A stretch of 64,000 bases of DNA from Byssothecium circinans (Eukaryota; Ascomycota; Dothideomycetes; Pleosporales; Massarinaceae): assembly GCA_010015675.1 (NCBI GenBank), contig ML976987.1, forward strand, positions 351,873 to 415,872, written 5' to 3'. The notes beneath the pieces were generated by a model. That model saw only the letters and a list, made by a program, of their open reading frames with translations. It was not told the DNA's origin and searched no databases. This document shows, piece after piece, positions 52,036 to 61,014 of the stretch; within the stretch, counting starts at the first letter, position 1, and the number at the start of each line of letters is the position of its first letter. The translations under genes were made by a program, and so were the position numbers.

Positions 52036-55000
52036 TCATCCGTTCCCGTTCACCTTCGGAGCAAGCCCATTGACCCCGTTCTGCTTGAGCACTGTATCCA
52101 TGAAGCTTTTCCTGGGCTTGTGTCTCTTCTCTTCCAACTGCTTCTTCTCCTCCGTCTCCTTGACGCTCACTCTCCTCCTCTTGCTCACGTCCCTGATCTC
52201 CTCCAGCAGCGGCTGCAAACTCTCCACCTTGTCGACTTCCGGATACAGCACCTGATCTTCAACCCAGTACAGGCCCTCCATAGTCATAAACTGCTGGCGG
52301 GCAAGTTTGATGCTATCTTGGATCTTGGCGTAATCGAAGTCGGGCGTGCCTTCCATTGGAAAGCGAAAGTCTTGCGCGAGCAGTGCGACGTCGTACTGAC
52401 GGAGGAGAAGTTCACGCTGTTGCGGGGTGAAGGGGATGCGTTCCCAGGTGGAATAGGGCGCTTCGAGATGAGCGAGGTCGAGTTCGCGGAGGCCAAGGAT
52501 GCCGGTGATTTGGAAGGAGGGAATGTAGGTCTTGCTGCAGGTCATGATGCCTTCAGGGTGCAGGTCCTGCGAGGTTACATAGAAGAGGGGAAGAAACACA
52601 GCTGAGATGCCCAATTCTTCACCAGAAAAGTGCAATGGGCGGTTGTTTCCGAGCTCGCAGGCTCGACGCAGTGCTCGTGGAAGGTTTGCTACACGGTTCT
52701 GGCGTGCAGCAAGTTCTTCTTGTCGCTTCACTTCGAGCTCTTCTTGCCGTTTCGCCTCTTCCGCTGCGCGTTGCTTCGCTTCCTCCTCTTCCCGTTGACG
52801 TGTAGCTTCTGCTTCGTCTGCTAAACGCTTGGCTTCGGCCTCGGCTGCAGCCTTCTTCAATTCCTCCTCTTCAGCAGCCTTACGCGCAGCGTCCTCTTCC
52901 TCATGTTTGCGTGCTGCTTCTTCAGCTGCCTTCCGCTTAGCCTCGGAAGCAAGCTTATCAGCCTGCTTCTGCTCCTCTTGCTTCTTCTCACGAACAGAAT
53001 CGGGGGTAGATGCTTTCTCCGGAGGCGCAGGCGTAGATTTTGCAGAGGCAGTGGGTGTCTTCTTGACCCTGACATCGTCAACTGAGTCGTTTGATGCTCG
53101 TCTCCTCTTTATCTTCGGGTCATCCAGTGGCCTCGACCGTATCTTGCTCTTCGCGGGCTTCTTCTCATCCGGCGAATCGGGATCAGGCGTGGGTTTAGCG
53201 CTATGTACTTTTTCAATCTTGGTACGGATTTTCTTCGAAGGTTTCGGCCGCCGCTCGTCATCGCTTTCATGGGAAGTTGCTCTCGGTACACGTTTTGAAA
53301 CGTCCTGCTCTTCCGATCGAGCTTTGATCTTCTTCACTGGCTTGTGCTCCTCTCCCTCGCTAAAAGCACGAGGCCTCCTAGACTTCTTTGCCGGTGCCCG
53401 AACTTCATCGTCGCTATCATCGTCATTCGAACTCTCTTCATTGACCACTCGCCTCCGCCGCTTGACCTCGCGGTTTGCCATCTCTTTCCCTGACATTAAC
53501 CTTCTCGACTTCTGAGGCGCGTGAGCAGTGGTGGACTTTGCGGGATGAGAGCGTTTCGACTCAGGCCGTGGTGAAGATGTGCGCTCCCGCCGTAGGGGCG
53601 ACGATTTGCGCTTCAGCCGGGCAGCAGATACCATAGTTGCTTCTTTTCGACTCCGCTTAGGGCTCTTATGGTTGAGTTTGAAGGTGTCGTATGCGTTCTT
53701 CAGTACATCCCTCTCTTGCTCCCATTTCGGACCCCGTCGGTCTTCGGAGATCTCGTAATACGCCTTGCCCTCTTTGTTCCGTCGTGTGGGGTCGAAGTTG
53801 TCTTGCTCCAGCAGCAAATGTACAATCTTCAGATGGCCGCGACCGATGGCTACCAGCATTGGGGTCTCGCTATGTTTTGAGGGATCCGGATCGGCTTTAA
53901 GCCCGCTGGCTAGAAGAATGCTGAGAATGTCATAGTGACCACCTCGTGAAGCAGCGACTCCACATGCAATATTCGGCTTGATATTGCTATTGATTAGTTC
54001 CCCTACAGCTAGAATATCACCGTCTCCGGCCTTTTCGACCAGTGTCTCAGTGTTGTATTCGTTGTACAGGAGTCTCGACGCAGATTTCGTCTGGCTCACT
54101 CCGCCTCGGGTGGACTCATTACTGGTCGATGTGTCCACTTGTCGTCGCATCGCTTCCGTGAGTTCCCTCTCGATATCTTCGGCGTCATCCAGTTCGTGGT
54201 CCAGCACGTCGATGGCGCGCTGCCCTTTCTTGTTCTGGTGGTGTGCATTGACATGTCCTTTGTTTAGCAGCACTTGGATTACATCCAAATGACCGTTCTC
54301 CACAGCATCAATGAGCGGCGTATCGTGGGTGAAGGTCGATTCGCAGTCCGTCCTGCATCCAATATCAATGAGGTACGAGACAACCTCCACATGGCCCTTC
54401 AATGCGGCTTTTTGCAGCGGCGTGATTCCTGCAAAGTCGGGGTGATCCAGCTCTTCAGGCGCGGCTTCGTATGCCTCCTTCACTAGCTCCAGATTGCCTC
54501 TCTCGCTCTCTCTCGAGAGCTGCGTAGAACCATACTTGTCGAGTTTGCGTACGTGAACCATTGAGCGTGCGGGCGACGTTACCGTCCGGTGCCCAGTGCG
54601 CTTCACTCGCGTGTGCGGGGGTAGATTTGGCGTTTGGGAAGGTCGGGGTGAAGACGAATCGCCAGAGCTTTCGTCCGACCACTGCTTGCGCTCCGTCGAG
54701 ACAGCAAGGGCTGTCAATTCTCTACGTCTGCGACTAGCAGTGCCCGTTGCGACCGATTGGGTAGACTGTGAGCGCTTGTGGGGGCGTCCGAGGCCAGGCG
54801 TGGCAGGTGAAGTTGGCTGACGAAAATCCCTCGGACCCTCTGTTTTTGCCTTTTGTCGCGGGGGCTCAAGTGAGTGTTTGGCATGCACGTCATCGCGCGC
54901 TTTTCGCTTGCGAGACTCGAGCGTGGACGCACTGCGCCCGCGTCCGGTGGGCTGCGATGGCGAGGCAACGGAGTGCACGGGCGATCTGGCCGAATCGACG

Positions 55001-55362
55001 GGCGACTCGGAGCGGTGATTGATGCCGTTGGCTTTGCTCTCGTCGCACGAGACTCTGCGGCCGTTCGTCGTGGGTGACGGCGCGTGCGAGGCTTCTTTGA
55101 CGGAGCACAGGTCGTCGTCGCTACGCTCCGTCTTGATCGCTTGGACCTCGCTGTGGTTTTCTTTGTGGTCCAGCACGACCGTCTCGGCCTCGGACTCGTT
55201 CGCATCGTCATTGACATGGCTGTCGCCGTTGCGGAGGAGGTTCTTGTGAGGCGACGTCTTTTCCTTCTTCACGGGCGAGGCAAAGGCAGGGCCGTCGTCT
55301 CCTGCAGCGGCCGTGGTGGAGGACCGGGTGGGATTCAGCACTGTATCGCCATTACTGGTCAT
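52036..55362 (-). CDS. Hos4-like ankyrin-repeat protein (Set3 complex type)
   Basis: Intronless, 1108 residues from ATG 55362. The first 270 residues are disordered and rich in Ser, Arg and Lys. Ankyrin repeats lie at about residues 280-385 (NLELVKEAYEAAPEELDHPD; ITPLQKAALKGHVEVVSYLI; DTPLIDAVENGHLDVIQVLL) and 430-530 (GHYDILSILLASGLKADPDP; ETPMLVAIGRGHLKIVHLLL). A long basic disordered region follows, then a charged helix at about 800-900 (KRLADEAEATRQREEEEAKQ) and a conserved C-terminal domain (NLPRALRRACELG; FQITGILGLRELDLAHL; GLYWVEDQVLYPEVDKV). This order matches fungal relatives of Hos4, the ankyrin subunit of the Set3 histone-deacetylase complex, so a nuclear repressor role is inferred. 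Hos4 identity is by layout, not by a catalytic motif. Confidence 0.75.
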   Translation of the reverse strand: MTSNGDTVLNPTRSSTTAAAGDDGPAFASPVKKEKTSPHKNLLRNGDSHVNDDANESEAETVVLDHKENHSEVQAIKTERSDDDLCSVKEASHAPSPTTNGRRVSCDESKANGINHRSESPVDSARSPVHSVASPSQPTGRGRSASTLESRKRKARDDVHAKHSLEPPRQKAKTEGPRDFRQPTSPATPGLGRPHKRSQSTQSVATGTASRRRRELTALAVSTERKQWSDESSGDSSSPRPSQTPNLPPHTRVKRTGHRTVTSPARSMVHVRKLDKYGSTQLSRESERGNLELVKEAYEAAPEELDHPDFAGITPLQKAALKGHVEVVSYLIDIGCRTDCESTFTHDTPLIDAVENGHLDVIQVLLNKGHVNAHHQNKKGQRAIDVLDHELDDAEDIERELTEAMRRQVDTSTSNESTRGGVSQTKSASRLLYNEYNTETLVEKAGDGDILAVGELINSNIKPNIACGVAASRGGHYDILSILLASGLKADPDPSKHSETPMLVAIGRGHLKIVHLLLEQDNFDPTRRNKEGKAYYEISEDRRGPKWEQERDVLKNAYDTFKLNHKSPKRSRKEATMVSAARLKRKSSPLRRERTSSPRPESKRSHPAKSTTAHAPQKSRRLMSGKEMANREVKRRRRVVNEESSNDDDSDDEVRAPAKKSRRPRAFSEGEEHKPVKKIKARSEEQDVSKRVPRATSHESDDERRPKPSKKIRTKIEKVHSAKPTPDPDSPDEKKPAKSKIRSRPLDDPKIKRRRASNDSVDDVRVKKTPTASAKSTPAPPEKASTPDSVREKKQEEQKQADKLASEAKRKAAEEAARKHEEEDAARKAAEEEELKKAAAEAEAKRLADEAEATRQREEEEAKQRAAEEAKRQEELEVKRQEELAARQNRVANLPRALRRACELGNNRPLHFSGEELGISAVFLPLFYVTSQDLHPEGIMTCSKTYIPSFQITGILGLRELDLAHLEAPYSTWERIPFTPQQRELLLRQYDVALLAQDFRFPMEGTPDFDYAKIQDSIKLARQQFMTMEGLYWVEDQVLYPEVDKVESLQPLLEEIRDVSKRRRVSVKETEEKKQLEEKRHKPRKSFMDTVLKQNGVNGLAPKVNGNG

Positions 55363-56013
55363 TACGCAAGATGTCGAGGCAGACAGGACGCGGCGCCTGC
55401 CTCATGTCGGCTTGCAGAGCAGGAACTTGGGGTGGGAGGGAGGAACAAGGCGGGTGATTAGCCGAGAGTCGCTTTATGTGTCGTCAAAGAACGGTGGGAT
55501 CCTCAGGCCGGGCGGCAGGCAGGCAGGCGATGGCGATGGCGATGGCGATGGGTGGAGAGGGTGGGCGTGGGCGTGGACAGATGGACAGGCCGTAGGCAGT
55601 GGAGGCGACAGGCGTGCAGGCGCAGAGGCAGGACGAGAAGAGCAGATACGGAGACTTCGGTGAGCGGCGAGCCCAAGCCGGCCACCAGTCAGCGCCCGCC
55701 GTGCAGCCTTGGTGTCTCCCCTGAGCACAGACGGCTATATCGGCCCTCATTATAACGAGTGTGGGCTGCACAGTGCACACAAATGCCGTGCATGTACTGC
55801 AGTAACTGTACGGTACATCAGAACCAAGTGAAAGTGGGAAGAAAGTTGTTAGGTCTGCCGTCTGTCCCGCCGTTTTACGTTTTCACATTCCAGCACTTGC
55901 GCTGCTGGGCCCGCGACCCGTTGTTCAGCAGCATCTGCCAAACCAGACGGCCCCAGTAATCAGCACTCAGCCTGGACTCTGGGTGCGCCCAAGCAGCGGT
56001 GAGCCTGGAGGAC
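55363..56013. promoter_or_regulatory. Divergent promoter region with GGCGAT microsatellite
   Basis: 650 bases between divergent ATGs of the Hos4-like and polyprenol reductase genes. It contains four tandem GGCGAT units (about 55527-55551) followed by GGGCGTGGGCGTGG. These could be leader or promoter elements. Confidence 0.4.
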
Positions 56014-56997
56014 ATGGCAATGCCCGCTACCACGGTCGCACATCCAATACTATCAGACCGAATGGCGATAGACAGCGTCGCCGTCGTGCCGGTGCTGGTG
56101 CTGCGTGGCTTCTACCTCGCCGCCTCTGTTCTTGTACCGCGACACCTGCTCGCCCGCATTCTCACAGCGACTGACCGCCCTGCTTGCTAGATCCTCGTCC
56201 TACAATGCATTCCCATCCTGCGCAGCCGCTTTCTGGCCTATGGCTCGCGCGCATCCGCAACGCCAAATGAAAAAGCGAAGACGAAGAAGAAGAACAAGAA
56301 CAAGAACAAGAACAAGACGCCGGCCACTGCCCTCGAACAGCTGCTCGACTATGCCGCCAGCCTCCAGGTCCCGCACAACTACTTCACCCACTTCTACGTC
56401 GTCTCGGTCGCAAGTTCCCTGTTCTGGGCATGGCGGAAGGAGCTGTGGGGCGCGGGTGGGAAGGTGCAGACGGCGTGGCTGCTCATGCTGCTGCAGGGCG
56501 TGAGGCGGTTGGCCGAGTCGTCGGTCTACACCTCGTCGAGCAAGAGCAGTATGTGGTTTGCACATTGGATACTGGGCTGCCTCTTCTATCAGGTTACCAA
56601 TGTGGCCGTTTGGGTTGAGCTGCAGCCTGGGGAACTGTTGGCATGGAAGGCAGTCGTGCTGGTACCGGCCGTTCTGACAGCCCACTACCTTCAGCACTCC
56701 TACCATGCCTACCTCTACCGTCTCCGCACCCAGAACACAGGCTACCAGCTGCCATCCCATCCGCTGTTCCCGAACCTGCTCTGCCCGCATTATACCTGCG
56801 AGGTGGCCATCTATGCGCTGCTGTCGCTTCTCGCAGCTCCACAGGGAAGGGTGGTCAACTGGACGCTGATGAGCGCCACCATCTTCGTGCTGGTCAATTT
56901 GGGTGTCACTGCAGCGGGGACGAAGGAGTGGTATGCAGAGAAGTTCGGACAGAGCAGGGTGAGTGGGCGGAAGCGTATGATACCGTGGGTGTGGTGA
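56014..56997 (+). CDS. DFG10: Polyprenol reductase / steroid 5-alpha-reductase family (DFG10 type)
   Basis: Two exons: 56014-56133 and 56191-56997 (57-nt intron, GTACCG donor, GACTGACC branch, TGCTAG acceptor), giving 308 residues. A membrane enzyme of the ER: SVAVVPVLVLRGFYLAASVL and ILVLQCIPILRSRFLAYGSR form the first segments; then a Lys/Asn tract; YFTHFYVVSVASSLFWAWR; and GVRRLAESSVYTSSSKSSMW, the SRD5A3-type QxxRRxxE-like block. The C-terminal half has SHPLFPNLLCPHYTCEVAIY, the conserved PHYxxE active-site region, and AAGTKEWYAEKFG near the end. Family members reduce polyprenal/polyprenol to dolichol precursors for N-glycosylation. The start at 56014 (MAMPATTVAH) is chosen because it gives the family length; an alternative in-frame ATG (ATGGCGATA) is at 56062. 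Confidence 0.82.
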
Positions 56998-57430
56998 ATC
57001 CTCTTCTCTTGAAGAGTCTTGTATTTATGCTTAGCATTCATCCCGTAATCACAACCGCATATCCACTACGTACAGTTCGACCTACTTGCGTTCGTTTTCA
57101 TTTTCAGCACTTCTCAATCCAACAAAATCTCTATATCTCACCGCGTATCTCGAGCCTGAACATCAGGAACCATCTCCCAATCCGGCTACCTCTCCAACCT
57201 CACCCATGTTTATTAGCTTCTAGCGAGAAATCACCTAATCATCATGATGCAGAGTACCCCACCAACCTACCACCGGGTAGTACATGCCTAAACCACCTCG
57301 CCTTACACATACGTCTTGACACCGGCCGTGTGTACATCTTCCCAAGTGAAACGACCCTATATAGTGACATAAATCTACCCCACATTTCAATTCAGCGGAA
57401 AGATCGAAGAATACCAAACACAACAACACA
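56998..57430. other. Intergenic, promoter of the next gene
   Basis: 430 bases. A CCTATATAGTGACATAAATC segment at about 57355-57375 looks like a TATA region about 65 bp before the ATG. Confidence 0.4.
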
Positions 57431-58632
57431 ATGACCACCCCACCATCCGACCTCCCAGAAATGGAATACCGCTTCCTCGGTCGCAGCGGTCTACAAGTCT
57501 CTGCCATTTCCCTGGGAGGCTGGCTCACGTACGGCGGCCATGTCGACGATGGTACATATCCCTTCCTCTTCTCCATCCAACAACGCCTCCCCCGACCTCC
57601 AATACTATGCTAACCCAACCCCCAATGAACAGAAAAAACATTCGCCTGTCTAAAAGCCGCCTACGACGCCGGAATCAACTTCTTCGACGCCGCAGAAGGC
57701 TACGCAAACGGCGAGAGCGAGTTAGTCATGGGAAGAGCCATCAAGCACTTTGGCTGGAAGAGATGCGACATTGTAGTTTCCACAAAAGTACTTTTTCCTG
57801 CCCTCCCTCCAAACAACCCCGTCTAACACCGCCACAGATATACTGGGGCTCGCACAACTCTGCCCTCCCCCCACCCCGTTCCAAAATCAACACCCTAGGC
57901 CTCTCCCGCAAACACCTCGTCGAAGGAACAGCCGCCTCCCTCGCCCGCCTCCAACTAGACTACGTCGACATCCTCTACGCGCACCGTCCAGACCGGCACA
58001 CCCCCATCGAAGAAACCGTCCGCGCATTCAACTACCTAATCTCCACAGGCAAGACGCTCTACTGGGGCACCTCGGAATGGCTCGCGTCCGAGATCGAAGA
58101 AGCGTGGGCCGTTGCCGATCGTCTGGGTTTGATCGGCCCTGTGGTCGAGCAGCCCGGGTACTCCCTCCTGCGGCGGGGGAAGGTAGATGAAGAGTTCAAG
58201 AACGCGAAGTTGTACACGCGACGAGGGCTTGGACTTACCATCTTTAGTCCGCTAGCGGGGGGTTTGTTGACGGGTAAGTACATCGACGGCGTGCCTGAGG
58301 ATAGTCGGTTCAAGACGTCTACGGATCCCGTGGTGCGGAATCTGGCCAAGGCGGTTGGGGGGAAAGAGTGGAACGAGCAGCAGGAGAAGGTGAGGAAGTT
58401 GGTGGGCGTGGCGGAGCGCTTGGGGACCGATGTGGTGACGTTGAGTATGGCGTGGGTGTTGGTGAATAAAGATGTGTCGAGTGCGATTACGGGGGCGTCG
58501 CGGCCGGAGCAGATTTGGCAGACTGTGAGGGCGGTTGAGGTGTACAAGAGGTTGGGGGAGGAGGTGTTGGAGGAGATTGAGGGGATTGTGGGGAATAAGC
58601 CGGAGGGGGTCACGCCGAGGTTTGGGGTGTGA
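57431..58632 (+). CDS. Aldo-keto reductase, voltage-gated potassium-channel beta-subunit type
   Basis: Three exons (57431-57551, 57633-57787, 57838-58632) give 356 residues. The tetrad is complete: Asp and Tyr in [15 protein letters not shown], Lys in VVSTKIYWG, His in [12 protein letters not shown]. Other signatures are [81 protein letters not shown] and [20 protein letters not shown]. Fungal members are soluble NADPH-dependent reductases thought to reduce aldehydes; a role with a channel is not implied. It differs in subfamily from the AKR at 25000, which carries the MNFG opening. Confidence 0.88.
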
Positions 58633-58820
58633 GGGTTTCTGATCGAGGAAAGGGGGGAGCTGTAGATGTGAAAGTTATTTGGGAGGTTTGTGTCAAAGGT
58701 ATGACGGCTTGGATGATATAGAAACGGAGTTTTATGCCAAAGTGATGCTGAGGGTATCATTCATACTGGACTACCTTTGGTGACGTAAAATCATCTTCCA
58801 GGTAAATGGAAAAGATCAGA

Positions 58821-60062
58821 TCAGTTGAACGTCGTCTTTGCTCCCTTGGCTTGCACAATCGCAGCAGATGCCCGCGGTGTATTCGCGTGTGCTGCACCGG
58901 GCCTAATCATTCGCGGATCAACCTTTCCTCTCGGTTGAAAACCACCGCCTCTACCTTCTGGCTTGAACGATCTCTGTCTTCGTGATGAATAGACATTGCC
59001 ATCGCCCTCCTCGAACACGTCCCCGGCACCGTCATTCTTCTTCTCTTTGCCATACCGCTTTTGGTAGCGAGTCGTCCCATCCTCGGCAAACTCGCACCTG
59101 AGATCCCTTCCCATCAACTTGTTTAGCTTCCACTTCCTCTTCTTGCCCGCATCGTCTGTCCTGAACACGAAGCCCTTGGTTGCAGAGGTAGCAGCATCGA
59201 TGTCGGAGAACGTGACCCACGCAAACCCTTTGCTCTTGCCCGAATCTTCAAAGGTAGCCATATGGATATGCTCAACGGTACCGCACTGTCCAAAGTGCTC
59301 TTCCAGATCTTCCTTGCTAGTCTCAAAAGCCAGATTACCGACAAAGATCTTCTTGCTCGGCGCCTTGACCTCTCCTGCCTTCCCACCTCTTCCTGCATTG
59401 CCACCTACGGCTGCAGTTTCCTCCTCCTTGGGCTTATCCGGGCGTCCCTCGAAGTTCTTCGAGTTCTTGATCAGCAGCGGTCGGTTGTCCATGCGCGTCT
59501 CCGTCAACGCAATTGCCGAGTACATGGCCAGCTCCGTCGAAAAGTCCACATACGCAAAGCCCTTATTCTGAGGCTTCTCAGAGGTCCAATTGGGTCGCGG
59601 CGGCGCTTTGGGAGCCGGCATGTGTATGCGCGTTATGTCTTCTTCCTTGATTTCGGCATTGGTGGTGAGGAACTCGAGCAAGAGCGCTTTAGTTGCAGTC
59701 CACGGCAGGTTTCCAATCCAGACACTGTAGTCGGAGCGCTTGACTTCCGTCTCCGTGCCCGCCGTGCCTGCTGCTTCTACCTTTGCATCCTCGGTGGCTT
59801 TTTCGCCGTTGGTAGCAATTTTGGTGGGTTCTGTTTTCGTTTTCTTGGCTTTGCGGGCGGCTTTCTTGGATGCGGGTTCAGGGAGATTTACGTCGATTTC
59901 AATCTCGTCGGGGAGGGCTTCGCGTTTGCGCTTTTTCGAGGATGGCGGGAGTTTAGCTTCCTTCCTTTCTTTCTTTTCTTTTTTCAATTTTTTCTCTTTG
60001 CTCTCTTTCTTGAGCGCCTTGCGTTGTCTCTCCTCGTCGGAGCTGGAGCCGTGGTCGGGCAT
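58821..60062 (-). CDS. NOP13: Nop13-type nucleolar RNA-binding protein, two RRMs
   Basis: Intronless, 413 residues from ATG 60062. The N-terminus is a Lys/Glu-rich nucleolar-type tract (KKESKEKKLKKEKKERKEAK). RRM1 at about 112-200: YSVWIGNLPWTATKALLLEF and KGFAYVDFSTEL. RRM2 at about 240-330: KKIFVGNLAFETSKEDLEEH and KGFAWVTFSDID. The tail is RG-rich (FKPEGRGGGFQPRGKVDPRM). This is the layout of yeast Nop13, found in nucleolar pre-ribosomal particles. Family assignment rests on the combination of tract, RRM spacing and length. Confidence 0.8.
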   Translation of the reverse strand: MPDHGSSSDEERQRKALKKESKEKKLKKEKKERKEAKLPPSSKKRKREALPDEIEIDVNLPEPASKKAARKAKKTKTEPTKIATNGEKATEDAKVEAAGTAGTETEVKRSDYSVWIGNLPWTATKALLLEFLTTNAEIKEEDITRIHMPAPKAPPRPNWTSEKPQNKGFAYVDFSTELAMYSAIALTETRMDNRPLLIKNSKNFEGRPDKPKEEETAAVGGNAGRGGKAGEVKAPSKKIFVGNLAFETSKEDLEEHFGQCGTVEHIHMATFEDSGKSKGFAWVTFSDIDAATSATKGFVFRTDDAGKKRKWKLNKLMGRDLRCEFAEDGTTRYQKRYGKEKKNDGAGDVFEEGDGNVYSSRRQRSFKPEGRGGGFQPRGKVDPRMIRPGAAHANTPRASAAIVQAKGAKTTFN

Positions 60063-61014
60063 GGCAGCGTGTTGTTGCGTGGTGCTGTGGGCCGAACTTT
60101 TTTGCGATTTTCAGATTCGAATGTTGGGGTGCATAGTTAGTCAGCGGATAGTTTAGTCGTGATAGGCTAGAGGGCGATCACCTCACTTCTAATTAGGTCC
60201 ATCGATAGTCAGCAGGCTCACCGGCTAATGTGAAGGCTGAATTATGGTCACAGATGCAAAACGAGGAGGTTTATGAGACTCTTGAACGTACAAAGCACGT
60301 AAAGACTACATGATAGTAATCCGTTTGCAAAGACGGCACGGCGAACTTGAGCTGCTGAACGCCCGACCGCGTCCCCCGCACCGTCGACTGATTTACTGCC
60401 CCGTTTGCACTCCAGTAATATTGCCGCCTTGTGTTACAAAGCGAGAGGTCACCGTTCGCTGTCGGCTTTGGCGCGTTACACTTATTTCGTATCGACCTCA
60501 CGTGCAGAGTCGCCTCGTCATCATCGAATAGCCGTCCCGCAGCCTCCAGCTGAGCTCTCCTTTGCCTCAAGCTCGTCCCCAGGCCCTCACACACAAAGTC
60601 TGCTCCTCTGCCCAGCACCCAGTGCCCGCTCCCTCTGCTGACGACACCCGGCTGCCTCAAGTCCTCGCGTTCGCGGCGTTGACCGGCGCTGCTCTGTCTG
60701 ACAAGCCGATTCGATTCGTGCCTTGGTCCAAGCTTACCGGTACACTACTGATCCAAGCGGGGGCAGGCAGCACCCAGCTACATCTTGCCTCACCGACCAC
60801 TCCACACTCTCTCCTCCCACCTTCCACCTTCCACCTTCCACCTCCCCCCTCCCCTCTCCCCCCTCCCCGCCCTCCATCATCAATCTCAGGATAAGACTTC
60901 TCCTTCACTCTCTTCCATCGACTCCATCGTCGACGGGCTGTCCCATCCTCCCCTCCCGCCTCCACCGTCGACGTCAGCCTCGCTGCTGCTCTTCGCCGCT
61001 GCCTACCGCCCGCC
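60063..61014. promoter_or_regulatory. Divergent promoter region between Nop13 and NBR1
   Basis: 950 bases between divergent ATGs. The half next to NBR1 has a long pyrimidine tract (about 60800-60870) built of CCTTCCACC and CCCCTCCCCT units, typical of leaders of expressed fungal genes. No supported ORF. Confidence 0.45.

Noticed and set aside
52829..53515. 228-codon plus-strand ORF opposite the Hos4-like gene
   Set aside because: Poly-Ser/Ala antisense of the charged Lys/Glu/Ala region; no independent coding signal.
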